From: Bradyrhizobium sp. S69
GTDB taxonomy: Bacteria > Pseudomonadota > Alphaproteobacteria > Rhizobiales > Xanthobacteraceae
Direction: 5' to 3'
Length of the DNA stretch: 50,148 nucleotides
Assembly (NCBI RefSeq): GCF_009766005.1
Contig: NZ_LMUK01000002.1
Span: 1-50,148, forward strand
In this document: piece after piece, positions 8,524-17,616 of the stretch
How the letters are laid out: each line of letters begins with the position of its first letter
How positions within the stretch are numbered: position 1 is the first letter of the stretch
The notes under the pieces: model-generated
Database searches by the model: none
Told to the model about the DNA's origin: nothing
Seen by the model: only the letters and a program-made list of their open reading frames with translations
Position numbers and translations under genes: made by a program

Positions 8524-9897
8524 TCAGACGATCTGGACCGCGGCGAACGACGACATCGCGCCCGACAGCACCTGCAGCGCGCTGCTCAATTCCGCGCGGT
8601 TGCGGGCGGCACCGAGCGAAATGCGGATTCCACGCGGGCCGGTGTCGTCCACGGCGAACGCGTCCTCGCCGACGACGGCAAGCCCACGGCGCGAGAGATA
8701 GGCCAAAAGCTCCGGCGCGCCGCGGTTGGCGGGAAGCGGCAGCCAGATGTGATGGCTGGCGGGACGCGCCGCATAATCGATTCCCTTCAACAGCCGTGCC
8801 GCGAGCTGCTGGCGCGCGGTCGCTTCGTTCCGGACCGCGCGGATGATTTCGTCGGCGACACCGGTACGAAGCCAGTGGGTCATCAGCGCGACCATCAAGG
8901 GCTGCGGCATCTGCATCGTCGCCTGCAGCGCTGTGCGCATCGACGCTTCGGCCGCGGCGTCGGGCGCCAGCAGATAGGCGACGCGCAGGCCCGGCGAGAT
9001 GCACTTGGCGACGCTCACCGCCAGATAGGTGAGTTCGGGGGCAAGTGCGGCGATCGGCGGCATCGACGGTTCCAGCGGTCCGTAGACGTCGTCCTCGATC
9101 AACGGCGTGCCGAATTTCCGGATGATCGCGGCCACTGCCTTGCGGCGGTCGGTGCGCAGCGTCGCGGTCGTCGGATTTTGCTGCGTGGGCACCAGATAGA
9201 CCGCTTTCGGCTGGTGGATCCGGCAAGCTTTCTCCAGCGCATCGGGCAGCACGCCTTCCTTGTCCATGGGGACACCGATGAGGCGGACACCAAGCTTCGC
9301 CGCGGCGGCCCTTGCGCCCGGAAAGGTGAGGGCTTCCGTCAGCACGATGTCGCCCGGTGTCGTCAGCGTCAGCAGCGCGTTGAAGATAATGGCCTGCGAT
9401 CCCGGAAAAATGACGACGCGCTGGTATGCGGCCTCCGGCCCACGCGTGTGCAGCCAGTCGGCGGCGGCGGCGCGGTCGTCATCGCCGCCGCCGGGCCTCA
9501 GATAATTCAGGAAGGCGCTGAAGCCGGAGGCCTGCCGGATCGATGCCAGACCCTGCGCAATGCGAAGGTCCAGGTTGGCCTCCAGCGGCTGCGGCGGGAT
9601 GTTCATCGACAGATCAATCTGGACCAGAGCGGAATGGTCGGACGGCACGCGCGCGGTCGTTTCGGAAACGAACGTGCCTTGCCCGACCCGCGCCTCGATC
9701 AGGCCGCGCTTGCGCGCCTCGCCATAGGCGCGGGTGACCGTGGTGAGGTCGAGATCAAGCTTGGCCGCGAGCGCGCGGTGTGTCGGCAGCCGCTCGCCTC
9801 GCAACAGTTTGCCGCTGCCGATGTCGGCGGCAATGGCATCGACGATGCGGCGGTAGGTTGGACCGGGCCATTCGGAAAGTGTAGGGAGCCAATCCAT
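8524..9897 (-). CDS. MocR-family regulator (GntR HTH fused to an aminotransferase-like domain)
   Basis: A 457-residue transcription regulator that senses a PLP-related or amino compound. The GntR winged helix is at about 13-80 (YRRIVDAIAADI, then LPTHRALAAKL). It is followed by a fold type I aminotransferase domain. The PLP lysine is in place: Lys298 in SVAKCISPGLR. The start at 9897 lies inside one arm of a long inverted repeat (9892-9905 with 9939-9952) and has no clear ribosome binding site, which suggests tight autoregulation. The divergent DUF983 gene shares this intergenic region, and the monooxygenase gene lies downstream. Either may be the target. The effector is unknown. Confidence 0.9.
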   Translation of the reverse strand: MDWLPTLSEWPGPTYRRIVDAIAADIGSGKLLRGERLPTHRALAAKLDLDLTTVTRAYGEARKRGLIEARVGQGTFVSETTARVPSDHSALVQIDLSMNIPPQPLEANLDLRIAQGLASIRQASGFSAFLNYLRPGGGDDDRAAAADWLHTRGPEAAYQRVVIFPGSQAIIFNALLTLTTPGDIVLTEALTFPGARAAAAKLGVRLIGVPMDKEGVLPDALEKACRIHQPKAVYLVPTQQNPTTATLRTDRRKAVAAIIRKFGTPLIEDDVYGPLEPSMPPIAALAPELTYLAVSVAKCISPGLRVAYLLAPDAAAEASMRTALQATMQMPQPLMVALMTHWLRTGVADEIIRAVRNEATARQQLAARLLKGIDYAARPASHHIWLPLPANRGAPELLAYLSRRGLAVVGEDAFAVDDTGPRGIRISLGAARNRAELSSALQVLSGAMSSFAAVQIV

Positions 9898-9952
9898 ACA
9901 ATATGGTGCTTTGTCTTTGATTACCGGGCTTTGTCGGCATATTGTATGGATC
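9892..9952. promoter_or_regulatory. Probable MocR operator: 14-bp perfect inverted repeat
   Basis: ATCCATACAATATG at 9892-9905 is the exact reverse complement of CATATTGTATGGAT at 9939-9952, with 33 bases between. Inside lie two direct copies of GCTTTGTC (9908-9915 and 9928-9935), 20 bases apart, or about two helical turns. MocR proteins bind paired half-sites as dimers, so this fits an operator. The left arm covers the regulator's own start codon. Confidence 0.65.
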
Positions 9953-9979
9953 AGTTCAAGCCGTCAAGGATTCGAGGCT

Positions 9980-10405
9980 ATGACACATCCGGTTTCTCTC
10001 TCCCGCGCCATCGCTCGCGGTTTTGCAATGAAATGCCCGAACTGCGGGCGCGGCCATCTGTTCCGCAGCTTCCTCAAAGTCGCCGACCGATGCGAGGCGT
10101 GCGGCGAGGACTATACGCATCAGCGGGCCGACGACTTTCCGGCCTATCTGGTGATCGTGGTCGTCGGCCATATCGTGGTGCCGGCGCTTCTCGCCATGGA
10201 GATCGCCTACGCGCCGCCGGCCTGGGTGCAACTCGCTATTTGGCTGCCGGTCACGCTGTTCGCAGCGCTCGGTCTGCTGCAACCGACCAAGGGCGCGATC
10301 GTCGCGCTGCAATGGGCGACCGGCATGCATGGCTTCGCCGACGCCAAGCACCGCCGCGACGCCGCGTGCGGTGTCAACCCGACCGCGGACCACGCGGTGG
10401 TTTAG
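9980..10405 (+). CDS. DUF983 family membrane protein
   Basis: A 141-residue protein with an N-terminal zinc-ribbon-like part and two membrane segments. CPNCGRGHLFRSFLKV (about 17-32) and a second CEACGEDY (about 36-43) give four cysteines for metal binding, as is standard in DUF983. Hydrophobic helices follow at about 57-75 and 84-102. The function of the family is not established. The start at 9980 is preferred over the upstream in-frame start at 9911 because the latter would place codons across the inverted repeat, and because family members begin near here. It is divergent from the MocR gene. Confidence 0.85.
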   Translation: MTHPVSLSRAIARGFAMKCPNCGRGHLFRSFLKVADRCEACGEDYTHQRADDFPAYLVIVVVGHIVVPALLAMEIAYAPPAWVQLAIWLPVTLFAALGLLQPTKGAIVALQWATGMHGFADAKHRRDAACGVNPTADHAVV

Positions 10406-10471
10406 GAGTTTTAGCTTGATTTGCCCGCCTCGTTTGCTAGCTGACAGGCTGCTATCGATCGGAGTGGGTGC

Positions 10472-10846
10472 ATGCAATTCGTGGGGCTTATCTATCGGTT
10501 CGTATCCAACTTCGCCTTTCTGGCATTGGTCTATTACAGCCTGAACCTGGTGGAGAAGTATCAGCAGCGCGCGATCCTTGGGATTCTCGTGCTGGTCTAT
10601 GCCGGGATGCGCGCGGCATCGGCATTTCGTTCGTTTTACTTCTTCCAGCGCATCGAGCGCCTCGAACTGGAGGCCGCCCGCCTGGCGGTTCTGACCGGCG
10701 AAGGCCCGGCGGCTGCCACCGTGCGCAAGCAGATCGTCAATAACGTCTCGGTTCTGCGGCGTGACGGCGAAAGGAAATCCTATATCGACCTCTTGTTTCT
10801 GGCGCTGGTCGTCTTGTTATGCATTTCGAAGATCGTGACGGATTGA
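10472..10846 (+). CDS. Small conserved membrane protein of unknown function
   Basis: A 124-residue protein with hydrophobic segments at about 5-25, 34-50 and 106-121, separated by a polar stretch rich in Arg and Glu (about 58-103). I do not recognise a family. The start ATG at 10472 follows GGAG at 8 bases. It ends four bases from the convergent deacetylase gene. It may be cotranscribed with the DUF983 gene 66 bases upstream. High GC and a regular codon pattern support a real gene. Confidence 0.7.
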   Translation: MQFVGLIYRFVSNFAFLALVYYSLNLVEKYQQRAILGILVLVYAGMRAASAFRSFYFFQRIERLELEAARLAVLTGEGPAAATVRKQIVNNVSVLRRDGERKSYIDLLFLALVVLLCISKIVTD

Positions 10847-10850
10847 GCGA

Positions 10851-12260
10851 TCAGACATTTCTTTTCTTGACCTGGGCAAGATGCTTGGCCGCGCCGCCGC
10901 GGCGGGCGTGCACCACGTTTGGACCTTTGTGTGCTGCGACCGCCGTTCCTCGATGGCCCTTGTGAGACACGCTCAGTTGCTTGCCGTGGCCAACGCGGTT
11001 CTTGCCGCGAAGCGCGCGGGGAGAATTGCCGACCCGCGCTGAAACGGCCTCCGGCGGCGGTTCACGCATCGCCACGACAACCGGTTTTGCGCGGGGCGCG
11101 AGTCGGGCGACCGCTTCCGGGGTCGGGCGCGGCAGTTCCGGAAGCTCGAACACGGTCGAGGCGGGAACCGGCAGCGCAACCGCGGCGCTGCTCGCGGGAA
11201 GCAGCCATTCGCGGGGCCAGGGCGCCTCCTGCGGCAGCGGAACGCCACGCACATGACGGTTCACGCGATCGAACGGCTCAGGCCGCAGCAACAGCTCTCC
11301 GTCGGCGGCTTCGAAATCCGACAGGGCCGGGCGCGCAAACATATCGGCCTTGGCAAAAACGAAATTCGGAATTTTGGGCCAGCGCGAAATCGCCACGTTC
11401 TCCGAGGTCGGATGCAGTTGCCATTCCTGTGGTTCGGTCGGCGTCGCGGGCCGATCCGGCGTCGCCGGCACCACCTGGACGATGCGATAGCCTCGCGCTT
11501 TCAGGGTTTCCAGAATCCGCGGCAGGGCTGCGACCGTTCGGGCCTGGATATCGTGCAGCAGCAGAATGCCTTTGCCCTTGGCCTCGATCCGCTGGATCGC
11601 CAGATCGTAAACCCGTTGCGACGAAATATGCCGCCAGTCGTCGGCCGGAAAATCGGCGCTCCAGGTCTGGATGCCCTGCGAGGCCAGATAGTTCTCGACC
11701 GCTTCGGCGCGCATCAGCCCGGGAATGCGCAAGAACGGCGCCAGCGATGTGTCGGCGTCAGCGCCGAGCGCGGCCTTGACCGAGGCGATGCCGTCATCGA
11801 TCTCGGTCTTGGCGCGCTCGATCGGCATCTTGTTCATGGTCAAGGGGTGGTTCTGGGTGTGGGTGCCGATGGTATGGCCGGCGTCGCGCAGCTTGCGGAC
11901 GCCTTCCGGAAAGCTACGCGCCATCTGGCCGATCTCGAAGAAGGTCGCCTTGATGCATTGCGCGGCGAGGATGGCCAGCACCTGATTGCTGTTGCGCGGC
12001 AACGGTCCATCGTCGAACGTCAGGACCACTTCGTGATCCCGCAACGGCAGCGTCTCGGCGTATTGCATGGTGCCGAGCTTGGTATGCTCGCGGGGATCGA
12101 CCACTAGGGTTCGCGAGGTGCCCAGCGCGTCGGGATGGCCGGGACAATCGGCGGCCGACGCCGGGTGCGCGGTGCCGCAGGTCAGCAGTCCGAGGAATAG
12201 CGTGCTGCATAAAACGGCCCGGGATCGCGTCCGAAACCCTGCCGAAGCCTTACCGATCAT
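10851..12260 (-). CDS. Secreted polysaccharide deacetylase with long basic tail
   Basis: A 469-residue exported carbohydrate esterase 4 (NodB fold) that would remove N-acetyl groups from a cell-envelope or extracellular polysaccharide. A signal peptide covers about 1-36 (ending HPASAAD). Catalytic motifs are LTFDDGP, HTQNHP, the RIPG segment, a SADFPADDW motif and LLHDIQ. From about residue 290 a tail of some 180 residues, rich in Pro, Ala, Arg and Lys, ends with a His/Lys-rich basic stretch and may bind the envelope or an anionic polymer. It is a paralogue of the next gene; both share a CPxxxDALGTSR mature start. The substrate is unknown. Confidence 0.88.
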   Translation of the reverse strand: MIGKASAGFRTRSRAVLCSTLFLGLLTCGTAHPASAADCPGHPDALGTSRTLVVDPREHTKLGTMQYAETLPLRDHEVVLTFDDGPLPRNSNQVLAILAAQCIKATFFEIGQMARSFPEGVRKLRDAGHTIGTHTQNHPLTMNKMPIERAKTEIDDGIASVKAALGADADTSLAPFLRIPGLMRAEAVENYLASQGIQTWSADFPADDWRHISSQRVYDLAIQRIEAKGKGILLLHDIQARTVAALPRILETLKARGYRIVQVVPATPDRPATPTEPQEWQLHPTSENVAISRWPKIPNFVFAKADMFARPALSDFEAADGELLLRPEPFDRVNRHVRGVPLPQEAPWPREWLLPASSAAVALPVPASTVFELPELPRPTPEAVARLAPRAKPVVVAMREPPPEAVSARVGNSPRALRGKNRVGHGKQLSVSHKGHRGTAVAAHKGPNVVHARRGGAAKHLAQVKKRNV

Positions 12261-12380
12261 GAAACACCGTCATTCCCGTTTTCGCCCGTTTTCGTCACCG
12301 TAAATAAACACCGCGCCATGAACGGCGCCTTAACCGTTGGACTTCGGTCCAATGCTTTGGGTTCAAGGGGAGATTTGTGT

Positions 12381-13250
12381 TCAAGGCGTGGCCTTGGCAG
12401 GCGCGGCGTCAGCCTTCGGGCCAGGCTTGACCTCAGGCTTGACCTCCGGCTTGGGACCAGCCGCAGCCGGCACCAGATGCACCACGTGGTAGTGGTTGTC
12501 CTTCAGATACTGCAAGAACGCCGGCACCATGTCCGCGGTGTGTTTCTGGGGATCGTGCAGCAGGATAATGCCCCTGTTGCCGGCTTCCGTGAGCCGGCCG
12601 GTGAGCAGCTTCAATTCCTCCGCCGGCGTCATCGGATTCCAGTCGCTGGCCCACAGGTCGGCGCCGAACACCACGATGCCGCGCGATTGCAGCAGATCGA
12701 GCGTCGCCGGCGTGCTGGCAAAGCCCGGGAAGCGAAAGAACGGCGTGCTCGGTGTCGTCGTGGCCGTGCCATGCAGCGCCATTTCCACCGCCGAAATGCC
12801 GTGATCGATCTGGTCGACCGCGTCCTCCGGCTTGATCTGCGAGAGGATCGGATGGGTCCAGCTATGGGTCCCGACCGTATGGCCTTCGGCGGCGATCCTG
12901 CGCACTAGTTCCGGATGTTCCGAGGCCGGTTTGCCGATCAGGAAAAATGTCGCATGCACGCATTCACGGGCCAGTGCCGCCAGCACCTTCGGGGTGGTCG
13001 CGGGCCACGGGCCGTCATCGAAGGTCAGCACGACCTCATGGTCCTCCAGCGGCAAGGTCTGCGGAAAGCTCTTCAATCCGACCCGGGGCGTGGTGGCGGC
13101 GTCGACGCTCAGAATGCGGGAGGTGCCGAGCGCATCCTTGCGCGGGCAGGTGGCTGCATGGGCGGCCTGACCCCAGATCACCGCGGCGACCAGCGCGAGG
13201 CCGAGCGAGATCGGCCTCGGGGTCGATTTCGAGCGGCTCACATTTATCAT
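12381..13250 (-). CDS. Secreted polysaccharide deacetylase
   Basis: A 289-residue NodB-fold deacetylase, paralogous to its neighbour. The signal peptide is about 1-32 (ending GQAAHAAT). Motifs seen are LTFDDGP (metal Asp pair), HSWTHP (metal His pair), FRFPGF, GADLWASDW and LLHDPQ. The tail is a short lysine/proline/alanine-rich stretch (PKPEVKPEVKPGPK). The start at 13250 was chosen because it begins the signal peptide and AAGGGTAAGG precedes it; the frame is open further upstream only as a shadow of mgtE. It is divergent from mgtE and lies 120 bases before the other deacetylase gene, so the two may form one transcript. Confidence 0.9.
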   Translation of the reverse strand: MINVSRSKSTPRPISLGLALVAAVIWGQAAHAATCPRKDALGTSRILSVDAATTPRVGLKSFPQTLPLEDHEVVLTFDDGPWPATTPKVLAALARECVHATFFLIGKPASEHPELVRRIAAEGHTVGTHSWTHPILSQIKPEDAVDQIDHGISAVEMALHGTATTTPSTPFFRFPGFASTPATLDLLQSRGIVVFGADLWASDWNPMTPAEELKLLTGRLTEAGNRGIILLHDPQKHTADMVPAFLQYLKDNHYHVVHLVPAAAGPKPEVKPEVKPGPKADAAPAKATP

Positions 13251-13334
13251 TGCGCTTGCCCTTACCCTTTGGGTAATGCGTGAAGAGACAGCACAGACCA
13301 GTTCCCCAATTCTGTCAAACCGGCGAGGCGCGGC

Positions 13335-14756
13335 ATGGCCGAGGAAACGGATACGGCCCAGCCGGATGATGCATTGGCGTCCGACCGCCTTTCCATGCGC
13401 GATGAAGATGGCGAAATTCGCCACCAATTCGTCGAGCAAATCACCCACGCCATTCACCAGGCCGATATCCAATTGCTCCGCGCCACCGTGGCGGAACTTC
13501 ACGAGGCTGATCTCGGCAACCTGATCGAAGCGCTCGAGCCCGACGACCGGGTCAAGCTGGTGGAGTTGTCGGGCTCGGATTTCCACTTCTCGGCGCTCAA
13601 CGAGGTCGACGATTCCGTCCGCGAGGAGATTCTCGAGGAACTCGAGCCGGAGACCGTCGCCGAGGGCGTTCGCGAGCTTGAATCCGACGACGCCGTCGAA
13701 CTGCTCGAAGGCCTCGACGAGGCGGACCAGGAAGAGATCCTGGAGAAGCTGCCGCCGTCCGAACGCGATGCGCTCGAACGCAGCCTGCTGTATCCGGAAA
13801 ATTCCGCCGGACGCCGGATGCAGACCGAATTCATCGCGGTGCCGCCGGACTGGACCGTGGGGCAGGCGATCGACTATCTGCGCGACACGGCGGACCTGCC
13901 GGACCGGTTTTACGAAATCTACGCGGTCGATCATGCGCAGCATTGGCAGGGCGCGGTCTCGCTGGATGCGCTGTTGCGGGCGCGCCGGCCGGTGCCGCTG
14001 TCCGACCTGATCGACGAAAACCGCCGCCGCGTCTCGGTGCTGGACGACCAGGAGGAGGTGGCGCGGCTGTTCGGCAAATACAATCTTGTCGCAGCGCCGG
14101 TGGTCGATACCGCGGACCGGCTAGTCGGCGTCATCACCATCGACGACGTGGTCGACGTGATCGAGGAGGAGGCCGACGAGGACCTCAAGGCGCTCGGCGG
14201 CGTGACCAGCGACGAAGAATTGTCCGACAATGTCTGGACCATCGCCAAGGGCCGCTTCAACTGGCTGCTGGTCAATCTGGCGACCGCCTTCCTCGCTTCT
14301 TCGGTGCTCGGCCTGTTCGAGGGGCAGCTCGAAAAGATGGTGGCGCTGGCGGTGCTGGCGCCGATCGTCGCCAGCCAGGGCGGCAACGCCGCGACCCAAA
14401 CCATGACGGTCGCGGTGCGGGCGCTGGCGACCCGCGAGCTCGGTCCGAACAATGCCTTTCGCGTCGTGGTGCGCGAGGGTCTGGTCGGTCTGGTCAACGG
14501 TCTCGCGTTTGCCGTCATCACCGGCATTGCCGCGGTTGCCTGGTTCAAGATTCCCGGACTTGGCATCGTGATAGGCCTTGCGATCGTCTGCAATCTGGTG
14601 GCCGGTGCGCTCGGCGGCATCCTGATCCCGATGGTGCTGGAGCGGGTGCGCGCCGATCCGGCGGTCGCCTCCGGCACCTTCGTCACCACGATCACCGACG
14701 TGGTCGGCTTCTTCTCGTTCCTCGGCATCGCGACGCTGTGGTTCGGGCTGAGCTAG
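13335..14756 (+). CDS. mgtE: Magnesium transporter MgtE
   Basis: A 473-residue Mg2+ channel of the inner membrane. Layout matches the family: an acidic helical N domain (about 25-150, many EELEP/LEGL repeats), two CBS domains (about 150-285; GVITIDDVVDVIEEEADED closes the second), and five C-terminal membrane helices with the pore motif VASQGGNAATQT at about 349-360. Length and motifs are standard, so activity as a Mg2+-gated channel is likely. It is divergent from the deacetylase gene with 84 bases between. No Mg2+ riboswitch was recognised in that gap. Confidence 0.95.
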   Translation: MAEETDTAQPDDALASDRLSMRDEDGEIRHQFVEQITHAIHQADIQLLRATVAELHEADLGNLIEALEPDDRVKLVELSGSDFHFSALNEVDDSVREEILEELEPETVAEGVRELESDDAVELLEGLDEADQEEILEKLPPSERDALERSLLYPENSAGRRMQTEFIAVPPDWTVGQAIDYLRDTADLPDRFYEIYAVDHAQHWQGAVSLDALLRARRPVPLSDLIDENRRRVSVLDDQEEVARLFGKYNLVAAPVVDTADRLVGVITIDDVVDVIEEEADEDLKALGGVTSDEELSDNVWTIAKGRFNWLLVNLATAFLASSVLGLFEGQLEKMVALAVLAPIVASQGGNAATQTMTVAVRALATRELGPNNAFRVVVREGLVGLVNGLAFAVITGIAAVAWFKIPGLGIVIGLAIVCNLVAGALGGILIPMVLERVRADPAVASGTFVTTITDVVGFFSFLGIATLWFGLS

Positions 14757-14825
14757 CGGGGCTTTTATCGTTAATCGGACCTTAACGCGCTTTGCGGATG
14801 ATGCCTCCTTACCTAAGGGGACATC

Positions 14826-15152
14826 ATGCAGCGCTTGCGGCTCAAGGCGGACGGGCGGATCGTCGAATTGCGCGACGGCAGGGAAATCCCGCTTGCTCCG
14901 GTGCACCCTGTCGCGTCGCAACCTGTTGCAACGACGGCCGCGTCGCAGCCCGCGGTGCGTGACCTGCGCCGCCGCGCGCAACTGACCCAACTCGAATTCG
15001 CCGCCAAGCTCGGCGTGCCGGTCGAAACCATCCGCAACTGGGAGCAGGGCAAGCGGGCGCCGCGTGGTCCGGCCCGTGCGCTGCTCGCGGTGATCGCCCA
15101 TTCGCCCGAAACGGTGTTCGCGGCGCTGTCGAGCGAGCCCGCAGCGGCCTGA
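14826..15152 (+). CDS. XRE-type helix-turn-helix regulator
   Basis: A 108-residue DNA-binding protein. The helix-turn-helix is at about 48-85, with LTQLEFAAKLGVP then TIRNWEQGKRAP as the recognition part. This is typical of XRE/HigA-like proteins. The N-terminal 45 residues hold a small strand-like region (LRLKADGRIVELRDG) and a linker. No toxin gene lies beside it, so I would not call it an antitoxin. It may belong with mgtE, 69 bases upstream, or act alone. It is the last ordinary gene before the accessory stretch. Confidence 0.8.
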   Translation: MQRLRLKADGRIVELRDGREIPLAPVHPVASQPVATTAASQPAVRDLRRRAQLTQLEFAAKLGVPVETIRNWEQGKRAPRGPARALLAVIAHSPETVFAALSSEPAAA

Positions 15153-15165
15153 GTGGATCTAGGAA

Positions 15166-15515
15166 TGTGAGTCCGCGTTCTCGCGACATGATCTGTCCGA
15201 GCTCTGCATTTCGTTTCACCCTCTCGCAATAAAGAGGGCGCAGGGAAGACCGGGTGCGCGCTGCACCCGCGGTCTCGCGTGCCAAATGCACGTAGCAAAA
15301 AGCGCACACGAGCATACAGGTTCAGCGGAAACACTCCGGCCTTCCCTGCGCAATGGTTTTACAGCTTATTTCGTGCTCTCCCCGGTGAGACCAGAGCTTG
15401 TTTGTCACCGTCGCCCCCAAGAAGCGTGAGCTTCTCAAGAACTTGACACCTGCCATTGGGGCGTCAGGACCACACGACTTCGCCGTCCGTGTCACGCGCA
15501 CTCGTCGGTTGCGCG
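15166..15515 (-). repeat. Dispersed intergenic repeat, copy B (inverted relative to copy A)
   Basis: The reverse complement of this block matches 315-665 over nearly its full length, with scattered differences. The two copies therefore form an inverted pair about 14.5 kb apart. The following stretch to 15778 is AT-richer (including a run around 15620-15645) and holds no gene I can support. Confidence 0.75.
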
Positions 15516-15778
15516 CTTCACGTCCACCGCATCCCACCGCACGTTCGTGACGATCGCGAGCCGCCCCTCTTGTCGGGTAGGACGGTCAGATTGTTACAGT
15601 GATTTGCATTTCGGAAAAACAGAAATATTTTTATTTTTGGGGCTTGCCACGGCAGGCAAATCAGGGGTCGTGCCGGGAAGGGGAGGGGACTTGCGCCACC
15701 GAAATTGTGTGCGACTGCGGACTGGAGCACGATCCGTTTTAAGGCGTGAAAAGGTAATTAGCTTCTCAGTCATGAGCC

Positions 15779-17443
15779 TTACTTCATTGATCTATATGCC
15801 GCGTTGCCTTTTAGAGACTGCTCCAGCGCGGTCAACTGCTCGACGATCTTGCCGCTGACAGTCGCCGCCCCAGGAAACCGCGATGTAACGTGAGCGTCGT
15901 CAAGATAGTTCTCGATCAAATGTGCATTCAAATTCGGTACGTTGTCGCCATCGAGAGCTGGATTTGAGTGGCCTGTAAGAGCATTTTGAAGACCCTTCGT
16001 AAAAGGTGTCGTGGGATCTATCTTGAAATGCTCGAGCAACACCACATTTTGCGGTTGCAGCGCGGCCAAATTACCAAGCGCATGGACACTGGTAATTTGC
16101 ACGCCTGCAATTTTACCTGAAATCGACAGAATGAGGTCGTCCGCCCGTGTGCCGGTGCTGACTTTGGCGTAGCTCACGGCACCGTAGTTTGTCGGCGATG
16201 CCAAACCGAGCACCCCAGTGCGGGACAAAAGATCGGGATGTTCATCGTGAAGTTTAGCCAGCAGCCCTTCTGCAAAAAGGTTTCCTTGCGAGTGGGCGAC
16301 GACCACAAAATATTGAGTCGTCCCCGGACTGTTGCTGATCTTTGCTTTCATATCATTCACGATATCGCCAGCGAGAGGTGAATTCTTCGAATAATCGACG
16401 CCGGTCCGTATCCCCAAGACAGATAGCACGGCGCTCAACCAATCGTTCCGTATTGATTGGCGGGCTGACTCTATAAGATCGCCTCCCGCGGAGTTACCGG
16501 TAACTTTCTGTTTGTTCGCGTCCGTGAATTCCATCGCTCCGCAACGAGCAATGTTGCATCTCGCAACAGCCTCATCGACGGTTTTCCTCGCTGTGTCGGT
16601 CATGCACTGAGGTATATGCAGTTTGTCCGCGGTGGCCATGATGCATCCCGTGACCAGCATACTGGCAGGCCCGTCGATCGCCAGAGGATTGAGGCCGGAA
16701 TTGTTGTAGCCAACGCCCGGCACCATGCGATGAACCTCGCCCGGCGTCGCATGGTCTTGCATTGGGCCCACCAAATGACTCGCGATCAGATTCCACCCAT
16801 TTTCATAGGTTCCATAGTTGCTGCCTTTGGGAGGCGCGTTCATTCCGTTGATAAAATAATAGTTCCAGACAATCGGGGCCCCGTTGTTCTGTGGGACTGT
16901 GCGCTGGACGGCAGGTACACTATTTGGATGCGTGTCAATTGGCGCGCATTGGATGTTCGTCGGAGATCCTGGGACGGGATCGGGCCAGCAACTTCCGTCC
17001 TCGAGTCGCTTTCTCAACGGTAACGGGATCGCTGAAAAGTCGATAGTGAGTTTCGGTTTGAGCCAGCAGATTGCCCTGTCTTTGTCTGAGCCTGCTTCTG
17101 CGCCGCATCGCGCGCAACGAATGATCCGCCCGGCCCTCTCATATTCCTGCATCTGCGCTTCCGGAACGACGACGCCGGTTGCATGGTACATCTCGTTATA
17201 TTTATTGCGGTTCGTTCCGCCGCATTCGCCATCTCGCCCGTATTTATAGATTTCCGCTGCAACCACCCCGGTATTCGTATTGAAGTCCTCTTGCGCCGGC
17301 GAAGGCGGGTTTTGAGGGTAATTGTTATTAAAAGTATCCGCTGCCGCCAGCGTTTGTGCGGCCGCACCGCCGGCGGTCCAGGCAATTGCGGAAAGCAAAA
17401 CAAAAGCTGACAGGACGTGTATCGCTGATAAACGACCTCTCAT
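15779..17443 (-). CDS. Exported serine-hydrolase-like protein of unknown function
   Basis: A 554-residue protein with a signal peptide (about 1-29, ending GGAAAQT). The mature N-terminal part contains paired cysteines (RCARCGAE, about 111-118) and further Cys residues, suggesting disulphides or a metal knuckle. A strand reading NYYFINGMN (about 197-205) and the later VVVAHSQGNLF, with Ser385 in a nucleophile elbow (AxSxG form, A-H-S-Q-G), suggest an alpha/beta hydrolase such as a lipase. Candidate acid and His residues lie near DGDNVPNLNAHLIE. I recognise no named family. Base composition is visibly lower in GC than the flanks, a sign of transfer. AGGA precedes the start. A small exported protein is encoded upstream on the same strand. 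Confidence 0.75.
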   Translation of the reverse strand: MRGRLSAIHVLSAFVLLSAIAWTAGGAAAQTLAAADTFNNNYPQNPPSPAQEDFNTNTGVVAAEIYKYGRDGECGGTNRNKYNEMYHATGVVVPEAQMQEYERAGRIIRCARCGAEAGSDKDRAICWLKPKLTIDFSAIPLPLRKRLEDGSCWPDPVPGSPTNIQCAPIDTHPNSVPAVQRTVPQNNGAPIVWNYYFINGMNAPPKGSNYGTYENGWNLIASHLVGPMQDHATPGEVHRMVPGVGYNNSGLNPLAIDGPASMLVTGCIMATADKLHIPQCMTDTARKTVDEAVARCNIARCGAMEFTDANKQKVTGNSAGGDLIESARQSIRNDWLSAVLSVLGIRTGVDYSKNSPLAGDIVNDMKAKISNSPGTTQYFVVVAHSQGNLFAEGLLAKLHDEHPDLLSRTGVLGLASPTNYGAVSYAKVSTGTRADDLILSISGKIAGVQITSVHALGNLAALQPQNVVLLEHFKIDPTTPFTKGLQNALTGHSNPALDGDNVPNLNAHLIENYLDDAHVTSRFPGAATVSGKIVEQLTALEQSLKGNAAYRSMK

Positions 17444-17616
17444 CTTGTTTATCCTCGGCTACTCAACGGCACCGGCCAACGCGGTGAGTAGGGCTTGGTG
17501 CACAGAAAGTCTGAATACGCGTTGCCGGAGCGTCGCGTCTGGGTTCATCTTGGAATCTGCGCTCGGTTTTGGTTCCAAGCGATGCTCAAGGTATTGCTTG
17601 ATCATCGCCTCGCAGG

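Noticed and set aside
6787..10419. A 1210-codon open frame on the plus strand
   Set aside because: It lies opposite the BVMO and MocR genes, both with full motifs, and its composition (Asp/Arg/Gly/Ala rich, no domains) is that of an antisense shadow in high-GC DNA.
11253..12107. A 284-codon plus-strand open frame
   Set aside because: It lies opposite the first deacetylase gene, whose catalytic motifs and signal peptide are clear.
13251..13334. Mg2+ riboswitch before mgtE
   Set aside because: The gap is only 84 bases and shows no M-box-like paired structure.
14826..15152. Antitoxin of a toxin-antitoxin pair
   Set aside because: The XRE domain is HigA-like, but no small toxin gene is adjacent on either side.
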